Assembly: GCA_038521865.1 (NCBI GenBank)
Contig: JBCBKO010000004.1
Span: 62,001 to 126,000, forward strand
Source: CALBPI01 sp038521865
GTDB lineage: Bacteria; Pseudomonadota; Gammaproteobacteria; Steroidobacterales; Woeseiaceae
Length of the DNA: 64,000 bases
Direction of reading: 5' to 3'
Of the stretch, positions 42,763-51,252 are shown in pieces. The notes under the pieces are model-generated. The model saw only the letters and a program-made list of their open reading frames with translations, was not told where the DNA came from and did no database searches. The position numbers and the translations under genes are program-made. Within the stretch, counting starts at the first letter, position 1, and each line of letters opens with the position of its first letter.

Positions 42763-43143
42763 CTATTCGGTGCTTTCTCGCTCAAGGTACCGTGCGGCGG
42801 CCCAAAGCCCGCCAGCAATACAAATCACGAGACCGGAAACCCCCATCAAAACCGCTCGTCCCTCCGGCGATGCAACGCCGAGGAACAGGCTAAACACAAA
42901 CATGCCAGCGGAAACACCGATCATGATCAGAGTAGCGATTCGCAAATCACGGGCTGCGTTTCGATTGCCTTGGGCCTCGCCAAGCATTTTCTCGATCAGC
43001 GCGACGTCAATTTCCTGCCCGCTCTCAACGACTCGCCGTAGGGTTTCTTGTTTGGATTCCTTCTCTTTCGCGTCATACCAAATGCCGCCAACAACGGCTG
43101 CCGCGATGAAAAACCAAAATCCGAAGGCGCCGATATCGCCCAT
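42763..43143 (-). CDS. DUF6249-like membrane protein
   Basis: 126 residues. An N-terminal membrane segment (about 6-22), a charged cytoplasmic or amphipathic middle (KEKESKQETLRRVVESGQEIDVALIEKMLG) and two further hydrophobic helices near 70-88 and 98-113 resemble the DUF6249 family, which in many Gammaproteobacteria lies next to an ECF sigma gene. First gene of the three-gene operon running to 41855. Function unknown. Confidence 0.75.
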   Translation of the reverse strand: MGDIGAFGFWFFIAAAVVGGIWYDAKEKESKQETLRRVVESGQEIDVALIEKMLGEAQGNRNAARDLRIATLIMIGVSAGMFVFSLFLGVASPEGRAVLMGVSGLVICIAGGLWAAARYLERESTE

Positions 43144-43293
43144 CTTCTACTCCCGTTTTTGTGTTCCTATCTATATAGACGGATGACACCGCCAAACAGA
43201 TGCAGGTGACCAAATAAGTTCGAGTTTCTTGACTCGCGGTACCTGGCAGCGGCCATACTTATGTGACGTAGGTCTTTAGCGACAGGGAGCAGC

Positions 43294-43707
43294 ATGACCG
43301 ATACTTGGGTTATGTACAGATATATTGCGATCTCAGCGAGTTTTGCGCTCCTCAGTGGTTGTGCCAGCACAGTAACCTACAGCCCAGGCTGTGCGGCTTA
43401 TTCGGGTGATCGGATTGCTGTGACCGGTGATCGCTTTACCTGGGACCGATTTACCGACACACGTCGCCTCGACAAAGAAGGCAATGAGATTGACGTAAAC
43501 CCGGGCTATCCCCGCACAGGAACCATTGAAATCGATGACGCGATGATGCGGTTTGTGGATGAATCCGGGGCGGTGGTCGGTACCTTTGTGAGTTTCGAGG
43601 ACGACCGTGATCGCTATCTTCTGACTCAAGAAGAACACGCCGCGGTCGCTGGTGGCGATGCGGTGCCGGATTGCGCATTGCAGCAAGAGGGCGCCTCCGA
43701 AAACTAG
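43294..43707 (+). CDS. small lipoprotein, unknown function
   Basis: 137 residues; GGGAG precedes the ATG at 43294 and an in-frame ATG at 43312 is possible. The signal (MYRYIAISASFALLSGC) has a clear lipobox with the lipid Cys near residue 23. The mature chain is acidic, with Cys in SPGCAAYSG and near the end in PDCALQQ. I do not recognise the family. It is divergent from the DUF6249-sigma operon with 150 bp between. Confidence 0.7.
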   Translation: MTDTWVMYRYIAISASFALLSGCASTVTYSPGCAAYSGDRIAVTGDRFTWDRFTDTRRLDKEGNEIDVNPGYPRTGTIEIDDAMMRFVDESGAVVGTFVSFEDDRDRYLLTQEEHAAVAGGDAVPDCALQQEGASEN

Positions 43708-43736
43708 GTCGGGCTTGCAAGCCGTTCACCAGTCTA

Positions 43737-43787
43737 GTTTCCGTCGAAACGGCAAATGAGACGTACGTCTTGTGGTTCACTGTGAAC
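43737..43787. promoter_or_regulatory. cluster of three perfect dyads upstream of the metzincin gene
   Basis: GTTTC-CGTC-GAAAC (43737-43750), the 12-bp palindrome AGACGTACGTCT (43759-43770) and GTTCAC-T-GTGAAC (43775-43787) lie in 51 bases, 50-100 bases before the protease start. They could be transcription-factor sites or fold as RNA; none is a clear terminator for the lipoprotein gene. Confidence 0.4.
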
Positions 43788-43836
43788 TGCATGGTATGTA
43801 TTACGTCTAATGATTTAATTCACGTTGGTTGAGCAG

Positions 43837-45816
43837 ATGTTGAAACGAATTATTGTCCTTGCCGGCATGTTGGCTAGTGCAGCGGGTACCGCTGAGCCCG
43901 TGTCGCCTGTGACAGTCAAATACTCCGAACCCCTGCAGTTGATTGAAGAGCCTGCACGCCTCGCGATAGGCGGAGCACCGGACAGCAGGCGGCTGCAATT
44001 CGATGCGTTCGGACAGCGTTTCGACGTATCACTGACCCCTAACCGTTCGTTGTCTTTGCAACGTCAGAACGGTGGCTCAAGCTTCGTCGCCTGGAAAGGC
44101 AAGTTAGAAGGTATCGAAAACAGCTGGGCGCGTATCAGTTTTATCGACGGGGCGCCGCAAGGCATGATTTCGGATGGCGAGCACCTCTACGCGATTGAAA
44201 AGCACGGCGGCTCAGACACGCCCATCGTTTTCCGTGTTGAGGATCTTGAGTTCGCTGAGGGCGCTTTGGCATGCCCGGTTCACAAAACCACTCATACTGC
44301 GGCAGAGCTGATTGGCGATTTGAAAAAGACGCTTGAGGTCCAGCAACCGCCAGTCGGCCGAGCGCTCGGCGCAACCCGTCAGATCGATATCGGCGTCGTT
44401 GCGGATACCTCGTTTGCGGACCTGGCGGCAAACAACGCTGACCCGCAGGGCGCGGTACTTGCCAGAATGAACACCGTGGACGGTATCTACAGCGACCAGC
44501 TGCAGCTGCAATTCAACGTTGCTCAACTTGAAATTCTGACCGGTCCGAACGATCCATTCACAGACCAGACCGATGCGGGTGATCTCTTGGACGAAGTCGC
44601 TGTGTTCCGTGCGAGCACGCCGCAGCGTGAAGGTCAGGGTCTCACGCATTTGTTCACGGGACGCAACCTTGATGGCACGACAGCGGGCATCGCTTTTCTT
44701 GACGTTGTGTGTTTCGAGTTCCGCGGTACCGGTGGCCGAAACTTCGGCGTGGGCCTAACACAGTCGACGTTCGGTGCTGCTACGGATGCAATCATTGCAG
44801 CCCACGAATTCGGTCATAACTTCTCAGCAGAACACGATGGTGAAGTCGATTCGGCTTGCGAATCCGAGCCCGAGACGTTCCTGATGGCGCCGCGGGTTGC
44901 AAGCAACACGACGTTCTCGCCGTGTACGCTCAACCTCGTACAGAATGCTGCAGCGGCGGCATCTTGCATCCGTACTTTGGCGCTCGCGGAAATTTCAATA
45001 AGCGCCCAGCCCGATCCACTGGGTGTTCTGGCTGACACGCCTGTAACAACCGGTTTCACTGTGTTGAATGAGGGTACCGAGCCCGTAACCAATATCGTGG
45101 TGGACATTCCTATCCCGGGTGACCTGGTGTTGCAGTCAGTGTCATCAACCGATGGCGACTGCACCAGCTCAGCCACTGCGGCTCAATGCACGCTCAATGT
45201 GCTGGCATCGACCGCATCGTTCGACGTCACGATTCAGGTTCAGGCGAGTACTGGCGGCATCCGAAATATTGGGGCTACCGTATCAAGCACCGAAGATACA
45301 AATACAGGAAACAATGCTGCAACCAGTCGCGTCGTTTTCGAAGCTGCGGTGGATATCGATGTCAACGGCGGCAGCGCCACAGCGACCACCACGACGACAG
45401 CCGACGTCCCCGTGCAGGTGAACAACCTCAGTGATGACGTAGCCGATGACGTGGTGGTAGTACTGACGCCCGATAGTGGTTTGACCATCGAGAGCGCGAG
45501 CTGGTCGGGCGTAGGTAGCTGCGTTCTGGATATGGGCGTTGCTACGTGTACTGCTCAAACCGTCGGCGCGTCCGCTCAGACAACGATCGATCTGGGTGTC
45601 ACCAGTGGTCAAACCGGCAGTCGCTCGATCGCTGCTGAGGCGACAACCTCGACCACCGATATCAACACAGCCAACAACACAAGCGCGGCAACCGTGACGA
45701 TCAACACCGCAGCAGCGCCGCCGCCTGCTAACAACGGTGGTGGCGGTGGTGGTGGCGCCGTGACCTGGCTGCTGGCGCTGTTCGCGGGGCTGCTCGTACG
45801 TCGACGTCGAGTTTGA
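43837..45816 (+). CDS. secreted metzincin metalloprotease with DUF11-like repeats and GlyGly-CTERM
   Basis: 659 residues from the ATG at 43837; a TTG at 43825 would add four residues. Order: signal peptide (to about 18), N-terminal pro-like region, reprolysin-like M12 protease domain with zinc motif HEFGHNFSAEHD near residue 325, then two DUF11/CARDB-like beta domains (GFTVLNEGTEPVTNIVVDIPIPGDL ... and VPVQVNNLSDDVADDVVVVLTP), and the tail NNGGGGGGG, hydrophobic helix and RRRRV, a GlyGly-CTERM signal. It should be secreted and displayed or released after rhombosortase-type cleavage; its targets are unknown. Confidence 0.85.
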   Translation: MLKRIIVLAGMLASAAGTAEPVSPVTVKYSEPLQLIEEPARLAIGGAPDSRRLQFDAFGQRFDVSLTPNRSLSLQRQNGGSSFVAWKGKLEGIENSWARISFIDGAPQGMISDGEHLYAIEKHGGSDTPIVFRVEDLEFAEGALACPVHKTTHTAAELIGDLKKTLEVQQPPVGRALGATRQIDIGVVADTSFADLAANNADPQGAVLARMNTVDGIYSDQLQLQFNVAQLEILTGPNDPFTDQTDAGDLLDEVAVFRASTPQREGQGLTHLFTGRNLDGTTAGIAFLDVVCFEFRGTGGRNFGVGLTQSTFGAATDAIIAAHEFGHNFSAEHDGEVDSACESEPETFLMAPRVASNTTFSPCTLNLVQNAAAAASCIRTLALAEISISAQPDPLGVLADTPVTTGFTVLNEGTEPVTNIVVDIPIPGDLVLQSVSSTDGDCTSSATAAQCTLNVLASTASFDVTIQVQASTGGIRNIGATVSSTEDTNTGNNAATSRVVFEAAVDIDVNGGSATATTTTTADVPVQVNNLSDDVADDVVVVLTPDSGLTIESASWSGVGSCVLDMGVATCTAQTVGASAQTTIDLGVTSGQTGSRSIAAEATTSTTDINTANNTSAATVTINTAAAPPPANNGGGGGGGAVTWLLALFAGLLVRRRRV

Positions 45817-45847
45817 GAATAGCGCTACAACGAGTGTGAAAATAATC

Positions 45848-45882
45848 TGCCGGGACGGTTGCAAAGTCTGACCGTCCCGGCA
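45848..45882 (+). terminator. hairpin after the metzincin gene
   Basis: A perfect 12-bp stem (TGCCGGGACGGT / ACCGTCCCGGCA) with an 11-base loop begins 31 bases after the protease stop. There is no T-run directly after it, so it may be a rho-assisted terminator or processing hairpin. It lies about 30 bases before the oligopeptidase B start. Confidence 0.6.
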
Positions 45883-45914
45883 CAATCGACGGTTCCTTTT
45901 GATCGGGAGCTGTC

Positions 45915-48170
45915 ATGCAAGTCACGAACTTTCGCCGCTTCATCGGCGTAGCTATCTCAGCTTTTCTTGTCGCCTGCGGCGGCGATAGCACGGATGCCGG
46001 TCAGTCAGCCACAGAAGCAACCGCTATGACCGACACCAAGACCAATCCCTTTGATTCTCTGGCTGCCGAGGCGCCGATAGCCGAAAAACGACCGCTTACG
46101 ATCGAACAGCACGGCATCGAACGGGTCGACCCGTATGCCTGGATGCGCGACCCCGAGTGGCAGGAGGTCTTGCGCGATCCGGAAACGCTCGACGACGACA
46201 TCAAGTCTCATCTCGACGCCGAAAATCAGTTCTATGAAGCGGCAACGGATGATCTTGCGGGTTTGCGTGAACAGCTTTTCGAAGAGATGCGTGGCCGCAT
46301 CAAGGAAGATGACAGCTCGGTACCGAGTGCGGACGGTCCATTCGCGTATGCGGTGAAGTATCGAGAGGGTGGGAACTATCCGATCTACTACCGCATTCCG
46401 CGTGACGGGGGCGACGAAACCATCCTGTTCGACGGCGACAGTGAGTCCGGTGATAGCGAGTTCTTCCGCATCTCCTCAGTCGATCACAGCCGCGATCATA
46501 AGTTAGTTGCCTACAGCATCGATCGTACGGGCTCCGAGTACTACGACATTCGCATTCGTGACATCGAGACTGGTGAGGAGTTTCCGGAGACCCTGGGGTC
46601 GACCGATGGTGATGTAGTTTGGGCAGCCGATTCCAAGTCGTTCTTTTACGTTGAGCGCGACGACAACCAGCGCCCGAAACGCGTCAAGCATCACGTGCTC
46701 GGCACGGAGCAGAACGAAGACCTGCTGGTCTACGAGGAGCCGGATGACAGTTACTTCCTGTTCACGGACGAGACGCAAAGCGGCCGCTTCCTGCTGATCG
46801 GTAGCGCCAAGAGCACATCAACCGAGTACCGATATCTCGAACTCGATGCAGAACCAGGTACGAAGCCGACGCTCATCGCGCCGCGCCTGGACGACCAGCT
46901 CTACTACGTTGAGCATCACGGCGACAATTTCGTCATGACCACCAACGCGGATGGCGCGATCGACTTCAAAATAGTCACCGCACCGATCGATAACCCAGGT
47001 CGAGACCAGTGGGAGGACTGGCTGCCGCACCGGGCGGGTACCTACCTGATCGATTTCATCCCGTACAAGGATTACATCGTTCGACTGGAACGACGCAATG
47101 CGTTGCCGCGTATCGTTGTGTCAGATTATGCGCGCGACAATGAATACGATATCGAGTTTGAAGAAGCGGCTTACGATGTGGGCATTTCTTCTGGCTACGA
47201 ATACGACACTACGAATTTGCGTTTCTCGTACGAGTCACCATCGACACCAACACAGATTTTCGATTTCGATCTGAAGTCACGTGAGCGTGAATTGCGCAAG
47301 ACGCAGGAGGTTCCGAGCGGGCACAACCCAGACCTCTACATGGTTGAGCGCTTGTTCATTGATGCCGATGATGGTGCGAAGGTGCCGGTCACAGTCTTGC
47401 GTCTCAAGGAGACCGTCGTAGATGGCACGGCGCCGCTGCTTTTGTACGGTTACGGCAGTTACGGTGCCACCATGCAGGCATCGTTCAGCACAAGTGTTTT
47501 GTCTCTTGTCGACCGGGGTGTGATCTACGCGACTGCACATGTCCGTGGCGGCGCTGCGATGGGCCGTCAGTGGTATCTGGATGGCAAGCTCGACAAGAAG
47601 AAAAACACTTTCAGCGACTTTGCCAATGCAGCAGAAGCGCTGCAGGAAATGGGTTACGGCAAAAAGGGTGAGACCGTGATCTATGGTGGTTCCGCTGGTG
47701 GTTTGCTCGTTGGTGCCACGTTGAATCTCCGCCCCGACCTTTTCGGCGGTGTGATTGCTGCGGTGCCGTTCGTCGACGTCATCAACACGATTTCGGACGC
47801 GAGCCTACCGCTGACGCCGCCGGAGTGGGTGGAGTGGGGCGACCCCATCAACAGTGCGGAGGCATACGCGGACATCGCTGCGTACTCACCGTACGACAAT
47901 ATTCGCAGCGATATCGAATACCCGCCGGTGCTTGCGACCGGTGGTGTGGCAGACTATCGAGTCACGTATTGGGAGCCCGCCAAATGGGTGTCGAGAATGC
48001 GAGACGAGGCTAAAGGTGGGCCCTTCTTTCTGAAGATGAACATGGGTGCCGGACACTCCGGGTCTGCCGCGCGTTTCGAACGTCTGAAAGAGCGAGCGCA
48101 CAACTACGCATTCGCACTCAAAATTTTCGGCTTGGATAAAGTCTCAGTCGACGTTCCGGAGTCTTCCTGA
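45915..48170 (+). CDS. ptrB: oligopeptidase B-like S9A peptidase, lipoprotein form
   Basis: 751 residues. It starts with RFIGVAISAFLVACGG, a lipoprotein signal with lipid Cys near residue 21, so it should sit in the periplasm unlike cytoplasmic E. coli PtrB. The N-terminal beta-propeller (DPYAWMRDPEW) is followed by the S9A catalytic domain: YGSYGATM, nucleophile Ser in GGSAGG, the characteristic VPFVDVINTISDASLPLTPPEWVEWGDP stretch, Asp in GGVADYRVTYWEP and His in GAGHSGSAARFE. The family cleaves peptides after Lys and Arg. GGGAG precedes the ATG. Confidence 0.92.
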   Translation: MQVTNFRRFIGVAISAFLVACGGDSTDAGQSATEATAMTDTKTNPFDSLAAEAPIAEKRPLTIEQHGIERVDPYAWMRDPEWQEVLRDPETLDDDIKSHLDAENQFYEAATDDLAGLREQLFEEMRGRIKEDDSSVPSADGPFAYAVKYREGGNYPIYYRIPRDGGDETILFDGDSESGDSEFFRISSVDHSRDHKLVAYSIDRTGSEYYDIRIRDIETGEEFPETLGSTDGDVVWAADSKSFFYVERDDNQRPKRVKHHVLGTEQNEDLLVYEEPDDSYFLFTDETQSGRFLLIGSAKSTSTEYRYLELDAEPGTKPTLIAPRLDDQLYYVEHHGDNFVMTTNADGAIDFKIVTAPIDNPGRDQWEDWLPHRAGTYLIDFIPYKDYIVRLERRNALPRIVVSDYARDNEYDIEFEEAAYDVGISSGYEYDTTNLRFSYESPSTPTQIFDFDLKSRERELRKTQEVPSGHNPDLYMVERLFIDADDGAKVPVTVLRLKETVVDGTAPLLLYGYGSYGATMQASFSTSVLSLVDRGVIYATAHVRGGAAMGRQWYLDGKLDKKKNTFSDFANAAEALQEMGYGKKGETVIYGGSAGGLLVGATLNLRPDLFGGVIAAVPFVDVINTISDASLPLTPPEWVEWGDPINSAEAYADIAAYSPYDNIRSDIEYPPVLATGGVADYRVTYWEPAKWVSRMRDEAKGGPFFLKMNMGAGHSGSAARFERLKERAHNYAFALKIFGLDKVSVDVPESS

Positions 48171-48172
48171 CT

Positions 48173-48625
48173 TCAGAGCATTTTCAGGATTGCTTTCCAG
48201 TGAGCAGCGGTAACCGGCAGTATCGAGAGCCGGTTACCGCGCTGGAGCAAGCGCATACCCTCCAGCTTGGGATTCATCTTTAGCTCGGCCAGCGAAATCG
48301 TGCGTGCGAATTTCTGCTCGAACTGCACATCAACGAGCTGCCAGCGCGGCTTATCCGGAGTGGATTTCGGGTCGTAGTATTTCGCTTCTGGATCGAACTG
48401 TGTCGGATCGTCATAGGGTTCACTCACAATCGACATGAGTCCCACGACACCGGGCTCCGCACAACTCGAGTGGTAGAAGAACGCCTGATCGCCGACCTTC
48501 ATCTCATCACGCATGAAGTTCCTGGCCTGATAATTTCGAATCCCATCCCAGGGCTCGCGTTGGTCGCGCTGGAGATCGTCAATGCTGTAACCATCAGGTT
48601 CGGATTTCATTAGCCAGTACGCCAT
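48173..48625 (-). CDS. EVE domain-containing protein
   Basis: 150 residues from the ATG at 48625; a longer frame to 48754 lacks support. It is a complete EVE domain of the PUA-like fold: WLMKSEPDGYSIDDLQRD, WDGIRNYQARNFMRDEMKVGDQAFFYHS, ends in LLQRGNRLSILPVTAAHWKAIL. EVE proteins read modified bases or bind small ligands; this stand-alone form is widespread in proteobacteria. It is convergent with the oligopeptidase B gene. Confidence 0.92.
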   Translation of the reverse strand: MAYWLMKSEPDGYSIDDLQRDQREPWDGIRNYQARNFMRDEMKVGDQAFFYHSSCAEPGVVGLMSIVSEPYDDPTQFDPEAKYYDPKSTPDKPRWQLVDVQFEQKFARTISLAELKMNPKLEGMRLLQRGNRLSILPVTAAHWKAILKML

Positions 48626-48766
48626 GAGCAAGGTCCTTGATTGCAAGGCCCGCATGATAGCCAAGTTCGGGGCTGTCACAAAAAGTTCATTTGGTGCGTG
48701 AATCCGAGTGCCGAGCGATGTCGAAAATTTCGTTGAACTCAACACACAATCCAATGGGAGGAATTA

Positions 48767-49894
48767 ATGAAAAGAGCGATCATCGGCCTGGCAGCGAGCC
48801 TGGCACTTGGGCTTGGGGTTTCAGCACAAGATGCAAAAGCCCAGACAATTACGGACATCGTCGTCGCGAGCGGCGGCGAGTTTGACAGAAACCTCAACGA
48901 TTTTGATATCTTGTTGAATGCCGTTTTGGCGGCTGAGCTCGAAGGCGTGCTGGCTGACACCACAGCCGACTTCACAGTGCTGGCGCCCGACGACCGCGCG
49001 TTCCTGCGGCTGGCAAAAGATCTCGGCTACAAGGGCAATAAGGAGTCAGGTGCGTTCGCTGCAATCGTGGGCGCGCTGACAGTGCTCGGTGACGGTGAGC
49101 CGATTCCCGTATTGCGGGATATCCTGCTCTACCACGTCTCGCCAGTGGGTCGACCGTCTGAAGAAATTGCGTCGACGCGCATTATCGAGACGGCTCTCGG
49201 TGCCACCATTGTCACGAACGGTCGTCGCCTGATCGACAACGACCCCGATATTCGTGACCCATTCCTGCGCTTGCGCACCGGCGGTATCGAAGCCAGCAAT
49301 GGCATCATCAACCCGATCTCGCGTGTCTTGATCCCATTGGATATTGAAAACACCGTTGCGGATGAGTTGCCGAGTATTGCCGACATCGTTGCTGTGAGCG
49401 GCGGTGATTTCGACCATAACCCCAAAGACTTCGATTTGTTGTTGACCGCACTGCAGACTGCCGACTTGGTGGGCGCGGTTGCCGATCGTGAGGCATCACT
49501 GACTGTGCTGGCGCCGAACGATCTCGCATTCATCCGCCTGGCCCGAAATCTCGGATACCGCGGCAGCGATGAGGCTGAAGCATTCGGCGTTATCGTGGAA
49601 GCCCTGACAACGCTCGGTGGCGGCGATCCTGTGCCATTGCTACAGACTGTGCTGCTCTATCACGTGCTGCCGGAGGCACTGCCCGTGAAGTCAATCATCA
49701 CCGCTGAGTCGCTGGATACACTGGCTGGTCCGACGATCACGCCCGACGCGCAAACACGTTCACTGGTAGATCAGGACGATAGCTTCCGGGACCCACGCAT
49801 CTCGTTGGTTGCACGCAAGAATTTCCGTGCCGCAAACGGGTTCGTTAGTACGATCAATCGTGTGTTGATTCCTGCGGATCTCGAAACGCTGTAA
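48767..49894 (+). CDS. secreted protein with two fasciclin (FAS1) domains
   Basis: 375 residues with GGGAGG before the ATG. Signal peptide to about residue 24 (LGVSAQDAKA). Two FAS1-type domains follow (about 25-190 and 195-375); each has ITDIV/IADIV, the H1-box TVLAPDDRAF or TVLAPNDLAF and the YH motif LLYHV. The domains are clearly related, so the protein arose by duplication. FAS1 proteins mediate adhesion in the envelope or matrix. It ends in a strong hairpin and is convergent with the acyl-CoA dehydrogenase. Confidence 0.9.
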   Translation: MKRAIIGLAASLALGLGVSAQDAKAQTITDIVVASGGEFDRNLNDFDILLNAVLAAELEGVLADTTADFTVLAPDDRAFLRLAKDLGYKGNKESGAFAAIVGALTVLGDGEPIPVLRDILLYHVSPVGRPSEEIASTRIIETALGATIVTNGRRLIDNDPDIRDPFLRLRTGGIEASNGIINPISRVLIPLDIENTVADELPSIADIVAVSGGDFDHNPKDFDLLLTALQTADLVGAVADREASLTVLAPNDLAFIRLARNLGYRGSDEAEAFGVIVEALTTLGGGDPVPLLQTVLLYHVLPEALPVKSIITAESLDTLAGPTITPDAQTRSLVDQDDSFRDPRISLVARKNFRAANGFVSTINRVLIPADLETL

Positions 49895-49900
49895 CGAAGG

Positions 49901-49933
49901 CGGGCAGGGCGGGCGCAAAGCCCGCTCTGCCCG
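49901..49933. terminator. strong GC-rich hairpin between convergent FAS1 and acyl-CoA dehydrogenase genes
   Basis: 14-bp stem (CGGGCAGGGCGGGC / GCCCGCTCTGCCCG with one G-U pair) closes on a five-base loop just after the FAS1 stop, between two convergent genes. No long T-tract on either strand, so termination efficiency is uncertain, but it is well placed to separate the transcripts. Confidence 0.7.
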
Positions 49934-49949
49934 AATTCCGGATCAGGCG

Positions 49950-51113
49950 CTACTGCGCCCGCTGGTTGAATCGGCGTCCAACCATTGCGCTGGCGATATT
50001 GGTCTTTTGAATGTCAATTGCGCCACCTGCGATGCCCCAGCCCCACGCATCGCGCATTCGACGCTCGATTCGGTACTCCTTGGAGTAACCATAACCGCCC
50101 ATCAACTGTACTGCGTTACCGGTTACGGTTCGGGCAATCTCATTGGCAAAACACTTGGCGATTGAGCTGTTCTGGATGCTGGGCATACCCGCCTCGGCGT
50201 CAGAGATTGCACGGTGAATCAGTAGGCGGGCTGCATCCACCTGCATTTGCATTTCGGCCAGTCGTAGCTGGACGGCTTGAAAGTCGACAATCGGCTTTCC
50301 GAACTGCTTGCGTTCCTGCACGTACGCCAGAACCTCATTGAGCGCGCCCGCAGCCTGCGCCATGGCCATAGTCGCATTGCCGCAGCGTTCGAGGTCAAAC
50401 GCCTGCATGAGTTTTCCAAACCCGCCGGCGCCGACGACAACATTTTCTTCAGGTAACTCCACGTTATCGAAAAAAATGTCGGAACTCGGCACGCCGCGGA
50501 ATCCCATGAGCGCTTCCTGCTCTCCGAAGCTCACGCCCGGCGTGTCTTTATCGACGAATACAGCGCCAATGCCTTTGGCGCCGGGTTGATCGCTCATACG
50601 GCAGTAGACGAGATAGCCGTCAGCGTGTCCGCCGCCGGAGCACCATCGCTTCATACCGTTGAGCACAACACCACCGGATGATTTTTCCGCTCGCGTTGTG
50701 AGATCGGTCAGTGCAGAGCCCGCATTAGGCTCTGACATGGCGATCGCGACTACCATTTCACCACCACATACGGCCGGCACCACACGTGCCTTCAGCGCAT
50801 CGCTACCGAAGTGTTCGATTGCCTTGACCGGCCCTGTGCAAGACTCAAAGACCGGGAACGCAATGGCCGATGAAATCTTGCCGAATTCCTCGAGCACGAT
50901 CAGAGCATCGAGGCTGCTGCGCCCGAGACCACCCAATGATTCCGGGATATTGATGCCCAGAAACCCCATTTCCGCATATTCGCGAATCAGCTCATGCGTG
51001 GGTGGCTGTGTGGTTTTCTCAATTTCATCGGCGATTTCGGGAAGGCGAGCCTGGGCGTAGGTCCGCGCGGCGTCCTGCATCTCCTGTTGGTCCGGAGTCA
51101 GCGAAAAATCCAT
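49950..51113 (-). CDS. acyl-CoA dehydrogenase family protein
   Basis: 387 residues with the full acyl-CoA dehydrogenase fold: N-terminal helical domain (MDFSLTPDQQEMQDAARTYAQARLPEIADEIEK), central beta-domain (VVAIAMSEPNAGSALTDLTTRAEK ... GMKRWCSGGGHAD), and C-terminal FAD/CoA-binding helices (AQAAGALNEVLAYVQERKQFGKPIVDFQAVQLRLAEM ... QLMGGYGYSKEYRIERRMRDA). It oxidises an acyl-CoA to enoyl-CoA with FAD, passing electrons to ETF. It is divergent from the Rieske-DUF35-thiolase operon across operator site 3 and probably shares its control. Confidence 0.92.
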   Translation of the reverse strand: MDFSLTPDQQEMQDAARTYAQARLPEIADEIEKTTQPPTHELIREYAEMGFLGINIPESLGGLGRSSLDALIVLEEFGKISSAIAFPVFESCTGPVKAIEHFGSDALKARVVPAVCGGEMVVAIAMSEPNAGSALTDLTTRAEKSSGGVVLNGMKRWCSGGGHADGYLVYCRMSDQPGAKGIGAVFVDKDTPGVSFGEQEALMGFRGVPSSDIFFDNVELPEENVVVGAGGFGKLMQAFDLERCGNATMAMAQAAGALNEVLAYVQERKQFGKPIVDFQAVQLRLAEMQMQVDAARLLIHRAISDAEAGMPSIQNSSIAKCFANEIARTVTGNAVQLMGGYGYSKEYRIERRMRDAWGWGIAGGAIDIQKTNIASAMVGRRFNQRAQ

Positions 51114-51167
51114 GGTTTACCCTCCCGTCAGAACCGCCCGGAGTGTAGCTCAGCCCTATTTGGAAAA

Positions 51168-51185
51168 AAACAGTCAGGCCTGTTT
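51168..51185 (+). promoter_or_regulatory. 18-bp palindrome, putative TetR-type operator (site 3)
   Basis: AAACAGTC-AG-GCCTGTTT, 16 of 18 bases identical to site 1. TATACT at 51206-51211 starts 20 bases after the palindrome, exactly as TACACT does at site 1. The palindrome ends 67 bases before the Rieske start and begins 54 bases from the acyl-CoA dehydrogenase start on the other strand. The flanks TGGAAAAA and ATTTT match the other sites. Confidence 0.75.
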
Positions 51186-51252
51186 ATTTTCGACAAGGGC
51201 GTCTCTATACTGGAATTTCAACGATTTCCGTACGCTTCGGGGGGAGCCTTTG

